From Acidobacteriota bacterium (GTDB taxonomy: Bacteria; Acidobacteriota; Terriglobia; Terriglobales; Acidobacteriaceae): DNA of 46,790 bases. Of the stretch, positions 35,129 to 44,641 are shown piece by piece. Every line of letters begins with the position of its first letter. Positions within the stretch are counted from its first letter, which is position 1. Location of the stretch: the NCBI GenBank assembly GCA_018268755.1, contig JAFDVW010000018.1, positions 1-46,790 of the forward strand, given 5' to 3'. The translations under genes were made by a program, and so were the position numbers. The notes beneath the pieces are model-generated. The model saw only the letters and a list, made by a program, of their open reading frames with translations, was not told where the DNA came from and ran no database searches.

Positions 35129-36547
35129 ATGGGGATTCTTGTGCGCATTAAGGCTGGCATTCTTCTTGGCAGCATTCTTGGCATCGCGGCGGTCGCGGGG
35201 CTTTTCCCGGTCCAGGCCCAGGAAGCTTCCCTGACCGTAAATTTTGGCGGCAATCTCGGCCCCATGAAGATCAATCGCTTTTCTCTCGGCCAGGGTGGCG
35301 CCTCTCCGGAGTCGATGTTTGCCGACCGCACGGCCGAGATCCGCACCTTGCGGCCCCGCGTGGTGCGCCTGTTCGTACAGGAGTATTTCGACTTGCTGCC
35401 GCAGCCGGGAAAGTATCATTTCGCCACTTTGGACGCCTCCGTCGATGCCATTCTGAAGACCGGCGCCACCCCGCTGCTCTGCATCGTGTTTAAGCCTAAA
35501 GTTCTGTTCCCTCGCATTGATACCAGCCTGGTCGAGCCCACCCGCTGGAAAGACTGGGAGTCCCTGGTCTCGGCCCTGGTCCGGCACTATAGGCAGCGGA
35601 ACGGCGCGGGGTGGTATTGGGAGGTCGGCAATGAGTGGGACATGGAGAGCGGCGGCGGCACGCCTTATCACATGACGCCCGCGCAATATACCCGGTTCTA
35701 TGAGCACACGGTGAGGGCCATCCGGGAGGCCGATGCGACCGCCCGTGTGGGCGGCCCGGCCCTGGCCTATTTCACCTCACCCATTCTTCCGGCGCTGCTG
35801 GCCTTCAGCGCGCAGAATCACTTGCCCCTCGATTTTGTGTCCTGGCACGGCTATCAGGAGGATCCGCAGTGGTACCGGAAGAGCCTGGAGGCGATCAGAG
35901 CGCAGTTGCGGGCCTATCCCAGCCTCCGCCCGGAATTGGTCATCGATGAGTGGAACATGGCGCCCAGCGAAGGGAGCACCGATCCGCGCCGCCAGCCGGC
36001 TTTTATCGTGGAAACTACTTTCCAGATGCTGGAAGGTGGAATTGACCTGGCCTGCTACTACCACATTCGCGACTACCCTTTTGACGCGGAGGCCTTCGCA
36101 AAATTCTTTCCGCCGCAATACACCGCTGAGCAGGCCCGCTTCTGGGACCGCCGTCCGGTGTATCTCGGGCTTTTTGATTTGCAGAACCACGTGCGCCCGG
36201 CCTATTTCGTCTTCCGCCTGCTGGAACGGCTGACCGGAGACCGCGTGGCCGTGACCGCCACTTCATCCACGGTGCATGGGCTGGCCTCCCACGATGCTTC
36301 GCTGAATACTTTTTCCATCCTGGTATGGAACTACTCGGACAAAGCGGCCACGGTCAGCTTGCGCCTGCAGAAGATCCCGGCAAAGCTGACGGTACAACCC
36401 TATCGCCTGGACGCCACGGGAGCGAGCGATGATGATCTGGCCCGCCTGCGGCCGCAGCCGGTGCAGTCTCTCTCCCCCGGCGAGACGAGCCTGGCGCTCC
36501 ATCTCGAACCCTGGGGCATTACGATGCTTTCGCTGGAAAAAGAATAA
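35129..36547 (+). CDS. GH39-like glycoside hydrolase (beta-xylosidase type), exported
   Basis: A 472-residue glycosidase with a signal peptide (MGILVRIKAGILLGSILGIAAVAG, cut near VQAQ). The GH-A clan residues are visible: the acid/base Glu169 in YWEVGNEWDME and the nucleophile Glu274 in LVIDEWNMA, in a (beta/alpha)8 barrel from about residue 60 to 380. A beta-sandwich tail ends the protein. Similar GH39 proteins are beta-xylosidases or alpha-L-iduronidase-like; which one cannot be told. The ATG at 35129 is chosen because the TTG at 35093 adds 12 residues before the signal. Its stop is only 3 bp from the convergent transporter gene end. Confidence 0.82.
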   Translation: MGILVRIKAGILLGSILGIAAVAGLFPVQAQEASLTVNFGGNLGPMKINRFSLGQGGASPESMFADRTAEIRTLRPRVVRLFVQEYFDLLPQPGKYHFATLDASVDAILKTGATPLLCIVFKPKVLFPRIDTSLVEPTRWKDWESLVSALVRHYRQRNGAGWYWEVGNEWDMESGGGTPYHMTPAQYTRFYEHTVRAIREADATARVGGPALAYFTSPILPALLAFSAQNHLPLDFVSWHGYQEDPQWYRKSLEAIRAQLRAYPSLRPELVIDEWNMAPSEGSTDPRRQPAFIVETTFQMLEGGIDLACYYHIRDYPFDAEAFAKFFPPQYTAEQARFWDRRPVYLGLFDLQNHVRPAYFVFRLLERLTGDRVAVTATSSTVHGLASHDASLNTFSILVWNYSDKAATVSLRLQKIPAKLTVQPYRLDATGASDDDLARLRPQPVQSLSPGETSLALHLEPWGITMLSLEKE

Positions 36548-36550
36548 GCG

Positions 36551-36970
36551 CTAGCTGACGCTAAGCAGAACCACCGACAGGCCACCGAGAAACACTCCCG
36601 TCCAACTCAGGGGATGCAGCTTCTCGGCAAAGAACAGCCGTCCGGCGACGGCCACAATTAGGATGGAACCGCCGATGGTCACAGGAAAAACAACGTTTCC
36701 CGGAAGTCCGGACTGCAAGGCATTCGCCATCGCTAATTGACCGCCCATGCTCAGTCCGGCCAGCAGCGCTCCCCATCCCACTTCCTTCCATCCACTTTTC
36801 CATCCTCGTAGCAACAGAGGCAGAGCGATGCATACCAGCCCCGCCGCATACCACAGGGTAAGATACGGGTACTTGAGGCTGGAAGGCAGACCCCATGCCG
36901 GCAGGACTTTGAGCCCGAAGGAACTCATTCCGTTGGTCAGCAAGATGACGAGCATGAGCAGCAGCCACAT
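36551..36970 (-). CDS. DMT/EamA half-transporter, second subunit
   Basis: A 139-residue membrane protein with about four TM segments (for example MWLLLMLVILLTNGMSS, YAAGLVCIALPLLL, VGWGALLAGLSMGGQLAMAN and LSWTGVFLGGLSVVLLS). Its length is half of a 10-TM EamA transporter. The start ATG is 2 bp after the stop of the preceding gene, so both are made together. Together they would form a heteromeric drug/metabolite transporter. The substrate might be a nucleotide-sugar, a glycoside or a metabolite, but the sequence does not tell. Confidence 0.75.
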   Translation of the reverse strand: MWLLLMLVILLTNGMSSFGLKVLPAWGLPSSLKYPYLTLWYAAGLVCIALPLLLRGWKSGWKEVGWGALLAGLSMGGQLAMANALQSGLPGNVVFPVTIGGSILIVAVAGRLFFAEKLHPLSWTGVFLGGLSVVLLSVS

Positions 36971-36972
36971 GG

Positions 36973-37431
36973 CTAAGCAGCCTCCCCTGACGCATTGACC
37001 CGCGTTTCCAGGCGATTTCCCTGAAACAGACAGAGCAACGCCACCAGCGCCAGCGTGAAGGCAATGGATTTCAGCAGCGACATCTTCTCACCGTACAGGT
37101 AGATCGAAACCAGCGCCGGCACTCCGGCGGAGAGGTTCATCATGAGCCAGGCCACCGTGACTTTTCCCAGAGCGATGGAGGATTGAAAGGCAAAATAGCC
37201 GACGGCCGCGCAGATGCCCAGCCCCACCGCCAGCCCAACCACAGGCCCGGTCAGCTGAAATTTCCCCGCCAGCCGGAACGACTGGCCCGCCATGAACAGC
37301 GTGGCCCAGGCAAATATCCAAACCACGAGGGCTGACGTGTTGCACTTTTTCCGCTCCGCAAGCTTGGATACGCAGGCCATCAGGCCAAAACACAGGGCCC
37401 CCGCCAGACACATCAGCACAGCCAGTTTCAT
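36973..37431 (-). CDS. DMT/EamA half-transporter, first subunit
   Basis: A 152-residue protein with about four TM segments (MKLAVLMCLAGALCFGLMAC, LVVWIFAWATLFMAGQS, LTGPVVGLAVGLGICAAVGY, and LKSIAFTLALVALLCLF). It has the internal signature of EamA proteins, YLYGEKMSLLKSIAFTLALVALL. Start ATG at 37431 is preceded by AAGGAACGTT. The next half-transporter gene starts 2 bp after its stop. It lies 41 bp downstream of the PIG-L deacetylase gene, so the three form an operon. Confidence 0.75.
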   Translation of the reverse strand: MKLAVLMCLAGALCFGLMACVSKLAERKKCNTSALVVWIFAWATLFMAGQSFRLAGKFQLTGPVVGLAVGLGICAAVGYFAFQSSIALGKVTVAWLMMNLSAGVPALVSIYLYGEKMSLLKSIAFTLALVALLCLFQGNRLETRVNASGEAA

Positions 37432-37472
37432 AACGTTCCTTGTCGTCGGCCGAAAGGGCCAGGAAGGATGGG

Positions 37473-38180
37473 TCAGGGTAAGAGCACGGCTTCCAGCCGC
37501 TTGGGCCAGGTCGCCGACTGCTGAAAGCATTCCGCGAAACGCACTCCACATTGCAGTCCGCGGTATCGCCCGGTGTATTCAATGAAATCGAGATAGCTCA
37601 TGTGGTACTGGTTTTCCAGCCACACCGACTGGCTCTTGTGGCAAGCCAGCATTTTCTTCTTCAACTCAAAACTCTCGCTGATGTCCACGTAATATTGCGG
37701 GACAAAGTCAATGCCGGCGATCGTATCGTAGTAATAAATCTCCGGTATCTTCTCGCAGGGCGGGGCCTCGGTTTTGATATTGGGGACCGTCGTCATCACG
37801 CGGATGTCCCAGAGAATTCCTCCGGTGGTGCGATGGTCGGGATGGTAATCGCTGGGAGCGTGGGTGAGAATCACATCGGGGCGGGCCCGGCGAACCATAT
37901 TGAGAAAATCCAGGCGGGTCGCCTCGGTGGAAAACAAGAACTCATCGGGATAGTTCATCCAGATAAAGTCGGCGCCGATCACCGCCGCCGCAGCTTGCGC
38001 CTCGCTCTTACGGATCTCGGCAATTTCGTTCTTCGACAGGTTCGGAGAGCCAACTTCCCCGTTGGTGGAAACCGCCATGGTCACATGGTCCCCGCGCATC
38101 GCATATTTCGCCAAAGCGCCTGCACAAAGAATTTCCAGATCGTCGGGATGGGCCCCCACCGCCAGAACTCTCACGCTCAT
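37473..38180 (-). CDS. PIG-L / LmbE family deacetylase
   Basis: A 235-residue zinc-dependent deacetylase. Motifs: AVGAHPDDLE (residues 7-16, metal site H-P-D-D) and DYHPDHRTTGG (about 111-121), the second metal-binding motif. These enzymes remove acetyl groups from N-acetylglucosaminyl compounds (bacillithiol, mycothiol or glycoconjugates). The start ATG has AAGGGGGA upstream. First gene of the operon with the two half-transporters; the context suggests handling of an acetylated amino-sugar substrate, but this is inference. Confidence 0.9.
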   Translation of the reverse strand: MSVRVLAVGAHPDDLEILCAGALAKYAMRGDHVTMAVSTNGEVGSPNLSKNEIAEIRKSEAQAAAAVIGADFIWMNYPDEFLFSTEATRLDFLNMVRRARPDVILTHAPSDYHPDHRTTGGILWDIRVMTTVPNIKTEAPPCEKIPEIYYYDTIAGIDFVPQYYVDISESFELKKKMLACHKSQSVWLENQYHMSYLDFIEYTGRYRGLQCGVRFAECFQQSATWPKRLEAVLLP

Positions 38181-38413
38181 TCCCCCTTGCGCGAAATGAC
38201 ATTATCCTGCTTGCAAGGAAATATTCTCTTATCGCCCTACTCCTGTCAAAACTTTTATGCTTTAACACCGTAACTTTCTACTCTTTTCCATTGGATCGCG
38301 AATGTTTATTTATTATTTTGATAATCGCCATAAGCCCACGCAGGCGTGCGTTTCCCACGCCGGCAGGATTGCCGAACCAGTGAAGACCACGGATTTCCGG
38401 TCGCACCGTTTTT

Positions 38414-38980
38414 CTAAATAGGATTGGCTCGGAGCCACTCCACCACCTGCTCCGCGCTTGCGTTGGGGGGAAATACGGGATAGAACACGTGCTCAATTCT
38501 TCCCTGTCGCACGATCAAGGTGGTTCGCTTCAGCAGACGCACGCCCTCCACCTCGAAGGTCGGTAGGCGGAGGGCCTGGCACAGCGCGAAGGCATGGTCG
38601 CTGAGGATGGCAAAAGGCAGGTGCAGGCGTCCGGCCAGCTCCTGCTGATACTCCGTGGTCTGCGTGCTCAAGCCATAAACAGCTGCGCCGAGTTTCTGAA
38701 GTTCTGCGTAATGGTCGCGGAAGCCGCAGGTTTGCGGGGTGCAGCCGCGCGCGCCGGGAATGGCGTCCCAGCCTTCCGGCAGCGCCTTGCCGGGCACGCC
38801 CGTCATGGGATAGCAGTAAATGACGGTGCGCGGCGCCGGGAGGCTGGAGAGATCCACCAGACGGTCGGCAGTCGAGCGCAGCTGGATCGCCGGCATGGCT
38901 ATGCCGGTGAGGTGGGCAGCAGCTCCATCATCCACTGGCCGCGGTAAATCGGGAGGCAGAGGGAAATCAGTCTGCGCCAT
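38414..38980 (-). CDS. peroxiredoxin (BCP-like, with insertion before the peroxidatic Cys)
   Basis: A 188-residue thiol peroxidase. The peroxidatic motif appears as GARGCTPQTCGFRDH (Cys80, with the second Cys at 85), equal to the PGCTKEACSFRDH block of BCP-like enzymes. It differs by an insertion of about 15 residues (GKALPEGWDAIPGAR) between VIYCYPMTG and the Cys. It reduces peroxides with an unknown thiol donor. C-terminal strands LIVRQGRIEHVFYPVFPPN are as in the family. No operon partner. A 233-bp AT-rich gap to the PIG-L gene holds nothing recognised. Confidence 0.85.
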   Translation of the reverse strand: MAQTDFPLPPDLPRPVDDGAAAHLTGIAMPAIQLRSTADRLVDLSSLPAPRTVIYCYPMTGVPGKALPEGWDAIPGARGCTPQTCGFRDHYAELQKLGAAVYGLSTQTTEYQQELAGRLHLPFAILSDHAFALCQALRLPTFEVEGVRLLKRTTLIVRQGRIEHVFYPVFPPNASAEQVVEWLRANPI

Positions 38981-39054
38981 GGGACATTCTCTTTCCGCCC
39001 CAAACCTTGCGTCAAGCCGAGTGGCCGCAGTGTACCACCATGTTAGGACACCTT

Positions 39055-39188
39055 GTCATTCTGAGCGGAGTTCCTCAGCGAAAGAGAACACAGTCGAAGC
39101 ATCCTTACCCGCTTCCCTGCCTATTGCAGGGATGCTTCGACTGCAGGAATGCCGCGCATAGCGCGGCATCCTCTTCGCTCAGCATGAC
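39055..39188. repeat. palindromic intergenic element with GTCATTCTGAGCG ends
   Basis: A 134-bp imperfect palindrome: ends GTCATTCTGAGCG and CGCTCAGCATGAC pair with one mismatch. Inside are CAGTCGAAGCATCC and GGATGCTTCGACTG (perfect 14-bp arms) and the hairpin ATGCCGCGC-ATA-GCGCGGCAT. It is a different family from the clusters near 24.6 and 29.4 kb, although built in the same way. It sits between the peroxiredoxin and radical SAM genes. Confidence 0.78.
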
Positions 39189-39200
39189 AGTAAAAATGAA

Positions 39201-39225
39201 AGAGGGCGGATTTTATCCGCCCTCT
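39201..39225 (-). terminator. intrinsic terminator of the radical SAM gene
   Basis: The minus strand reads AGAGGGCGGAT, a 3-nt loop, ATCCGCCCTCT (11-bp perfect stem) and then TTCATTTTT. It begins 28 bp after the stop codon of the radical SAM gene and is a textbook rho-independent terminator. Confidence 0.88.
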
Positions 39226-39252
39226 CAGGTTTTCGCTGGAAGCTGGTAGCTT

Positions 39253-41403
<2,151 letters not shown>

Positions 41404-42118
41404 GTCCTCTCCGCTTTCCAGTATTTGAAAATTAAGGCAGCTGGGATTCCTGCCCTTCGTTCATGGGTTGTTGGCCGGCAATCTTCGGGAAACACCTGCT
41501 TTTCTCCCTGCGACCGACGGACTCTGCCCTCTGCCTGATGGATGAACTCACTTGTATCTTATTGAAGGCATAAGGGTAACACACGGACATTCCGGCGAAT
41601 GGGGAAAAACAAGGGTTTAGCGGGAGGATGTTGCATTGTATGGTTCTAAGTGATTGAGAATACAGGGAGACAAGGAGACGACCTTGCAGGACAGGGCGTT
41701 CGGGATTGGATACGAACGAGCGACTGTGCTCAGAAGACCGTCTTCCAGAATTCGTATTTTCACGAACGGAAGCAAATCTAAAGCAGAACCTTACCCAAGT
41801 GCTCCTCAGTACGAATGAACGGTGCCCGGGTGCTCAGCCGGCGCGGGAAATCCACAACGTTCAATACAGAGAATTCGTTCTTCCTATTGAATATGCCGCC
41901 AAAAAGACAAATCTCCTCCCTCATATTAGCGACTCGACAGAGGAGCGGTGTCGCCCAAAATATTCCGGGACTCCATGAACTCCACGCGCGCGGAACCCTA
42001 ACCGGCTTAATGCCGGCAGGAAATAGCGATTCCTAGTATCCATTCGATTTAATTAGCATTGCGGGCGGGCAAGGGGCCTCATGCCGTCGGGGCCAAACAC
42101 TTTGATATCGAGAGGGTC
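41404..42118. other. long intergenic region without a recognised gene
   Basis: About 715 bp between the divergent radical SAM and glycosidase-related genes. It is AT-richer than the neighbours. A frame at 41706-41978 begins at TTG and has no ribosome binding site or family look, so I do not call it. The region must hold the promoters for both flanking genes, but no boxes stand out. Confidence 0.5.
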
Positions 42119-44458
42119 ATGATCAATCGGCGAGATTTTGGGCGTTTAGCGGCATTGTTCTCAGCGGCCTCAGCGGTTCCATCTTCTTCTTTAGCCGGCG
42201 CGAACCGGGCAGCAGGCCATGTGACTCCGCCCTTGCCCTCCACAAACATTATCGAATCTGCTCTGAGAAGACTTGAGATAGACAGCAGTTATGAGATCGT
42301 CATCTCGAATCGGCCCGACCTTGTCGAAATCACGGCGGCTGAGATGATGCGAAAATTTTTGGAAAAAGGGGGCATTAGAATCATCATCGTTTCGGAATCC
42401 AGAGCCAGCAGCCAGAAGAAATTTCTTCTTGGCCGGGAGACTGACCTGGAAGCGATTCACCGCTACAGCAATACAGGGGAACTGACAATCCACGATGTCT
42501 CACCCGAAGATGATGGGTTTCACCTGAAGCAAATCGACACGAGCATTGTGGTGGCGGGGGCTAACCCCCGCGGCGTTCTCTATGGCGTCTATGCCTTCGA
42601 GGACTATGCCAGAGCTGGAGCACACGGGATCCTTGACATCCGGAGGGTCCCTTACTTCAGAAAGCGAGGTGGCGGTTTTCACTACAGTTTCCATCAATAC
42701 GTAAACTTATCGACCGAAGATATTCCCGACGAAAAAGCAGCCTGCCTTTCTCGCATGGGGATAAACGAAATGACTGATCAAGGGATAGGCGATGACGGAG
42801 GGCTGTTCACCTTTGTCAGAAGTGACGTGTTCTCTTTTCAGAGGCCGCCTCGGCCCGATTTTCAACGGAAAGTCAGAGCGTTGTCTACCTTATGCACCAA
42901 ATATGGAATGAACCCCTATGTGTTCCTGACAGAACCTGCCTTGCCGAAGTTGGCCGCCAATTTAGCCGACTATCCCGAGGAGGCGATTGGAACATCCAAG
43001 ATTCCGTGGGGTGGAGACAAAGATGGTCTAGTGAGAACTTTGTGCGTCAGCAGTCCGATCGTCCGGGACCACTTGCAGAATATGATGCGCAAGTTCGTAC
43101 GAGAATTCCCTGATTTGAAAGGGGTACAGTTTTACAGTATGGATGGAAGTAGCTGGCTGTGTACTCCAGAATTATGCCCGCGCTGCATGAAAGTGTGTTC
43201 CGACTCTCCGTCCGACAAATACAATCCGTGGGAAACAATGGCGCGGTTGACCACCTTGCTGGCAGAAGCGGCCCACTCGGAAAGGTCTGATTTCGACTTC
43301 AGATTTTGGGGAGCCGTTCACTACCATGGCGAAGCATTCGATAAATTGGTCCGCGCCGCACAAGGCTATGACAGCTTGATGGGTTCTTGGAACGCTGCTG
43401 ATCGCGGCGTCACGGTCCCAAATGCGGCCCAACGGGATCCTGCTTTTCTGGGTTCGCAGGAAATGGGCAAGGAACGCGGGGTGCCCGTACACATCATTCA
43501 CGAAACTAACAATCTCGAATCCGTTCCTCGAAGTCTACCCTTCCCCTTCCATGTGTGCGATGCGTTGAAGAAATTCAAAGCATGGAATGTGGCAAATGTC
43601 ATGGAAATTTACGGGCTGGCACCGGAACACAATTCAATCAATGCGTTAGTGACAAAACAGTTTCAGTGGTGTCCCGACGAACAGCCGGAGCAATTCTTGC
43701 GTTCGCTATCCACACTACAATTTGGGAGCGGCGCCGGCCCTTGGATGTACAGGGCTTGGGAGGAAATAGCGCAATCTTTCGATGTATGGAATGACATGCC
43801 ATTTTGTCCGCTGAACGGGAGTCTGCCCTTCCTGAGCATTGGTCCCTCGATGACGCTCCCATTTCCAGTTCTCCCAGACGTGGTGAACTATCTCAACTAC
43901 GAAATTGCGGTTCGGATCGACTGCGAGCCGTGGCGGGCAGATGAATATATGAAGTTCAAAGAGAAAGCGCTACTGGACAAGATGCGTCAGATGGACGTCC
44001 ATTTAGCCCGCGCGGCACAGCACGCAAAGAATGCGGTCGAAGCGGCCAGCGCTCATGACTTCATCGCTGTCTGCTCTTATGAAGGCGTGAACGGGCGGCC
44101 GACCTGTAAGGAGTACGCAGAACTAAACTATTCCCCTATCGCCATTGCCAATCTTCTATGCCGACAGCGGTGCAACCTACTGCGTGCATACCATCTACAG
44201 ATTGAGATTGGCACTGCTCGCACGGCTGGTGACGGACAATTGGCAGCGGAAAAGGAAGAGGTCTATCGCGAACTCGTCCGCGAAGATCTCGCGGTACAAG
44301 AGAGTTTTTGTGATCTTTTGACCACACTGGCCGGGATGCGGCCCTGCTACTTCCGAACCGGCCTGACCACCAACGAAATTTCTGATTTGTTGTTGCGCAC
44401 GCGCTCCAAAATTCGCGCCCTGCAGCAATTTCTCGAGACCAAGCATAACCTCCGTTAG
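42119..44458 (+). CDS. GH67-N/GH20b-like glycoside hydrolase-related protein, exported
   Basis: A 779-residue protein with a Tat-like signal (NRRDFGRLAALFSAASAV). After it comes a domain resembling the N-terminal domain of alpha-glucuronidases and GH20 enzymes: IVISNRPDLVEITAAEMMRKFL, then GANPRGVLYGVYAFEDYA. The central part has barrel-like segments (FRKRGGGFHYSFHQYVNL, MNPYVFLTEPALPK, DLKGVQFYSMDGSSWLCTPELCPRC). The substrate and catalytic residues cannot be assigned. ATG at 42119 follows GAGAGG; the upstream codons are non-conserved. The codon and base use is more AT-rich than in genes to the left, suggesting different origin. A GH2 gene follows 183 bp later. Confidence 0.7.
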   Translation: MINRRDFGRLAALFSAASAVPSSSLAGANRAAGHVTPPLPSTNIIESALRRLEIDSSYEIVISNRPDLVEITAAEMMRKFLEKGGIRIIIVSESRASSQKKFLLGRETDLEAIHRYSNTGELTIHDVSPEDDGFHLKQIDTSIVVAGANPRGVLYGVYAFEDYARAGAHGILDIRRVPYFRKRGGGFHYSFHQYVNLSTEDIPDEKAACLSRMGINEMTDQGIGDDGGLFTFVRSDVFSFQRPPRPDFQRKVRALSTLCTKYGMNPYVFLTEPALPKLAANLADYPEEAIGTSKIPWGGDKDGLVRTLCVSSPIVRDHLQNMMRKFVREFPDLKGVQFYSMDGSSWLCTPELCPRCMKVCSDSPSDKYNPWETMARLTTLLAEAAHSERSDFDFRFWGAVHYHGEAFDKLVRAAQGYDSLMGSWNAADRGVTVPNAAQRDPAFLGSQEMGKERGVPVHIIHETNNLESVPRSLPFPFHVCDALKKFKAWNVANVMEIYGLAPEHNSINALVTKQFQWCPDEQPEQFLRSLSTLQFGSGAGPWMYRAWEEIAQSFDVWNDMPFCPLNGSLPFLSIGPSMTLPFPVLPDVVNYLNYEIAVRIDCEPWRADEYMKFKEKALLDKMRQMDVHLARAAQHAKNAVEAASAHDFIAVCSYEGVNGRPTCKEYAELNYSPIAIANLLCRQRCNLLRAYHLQIEIGTARTAGDGQLAAEKEEVYRELVREDLAVQESFCDLLTTLAGMRPCYFRTGLTTNEISDLLLRTRSKIRALQQFLETKHNLR

Positions 44459-44641
44459 CCATATTCCTGAATTAATGCATTTGAGAATCAGTGGCTCGTC
44501 ACAGAAGGTTCAGGATGGAGAACGATCCATTTTGCATCCTCAATTGAGAATTGGTTTCGGCTCGGGCGTTTTCTCGAAGAATGCCGGATTGTCAGCATGT
44601 AAATGAAGACTGTTTCTCCGTTCCACTTGGGAGAGTTGCAA

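Noticed and set aside
41706..41978. 90-codon frame in the 41.4-42.1 kb gap
   Set aside because: TTG start, no ribosome binding site, no resemblance to a protein family.
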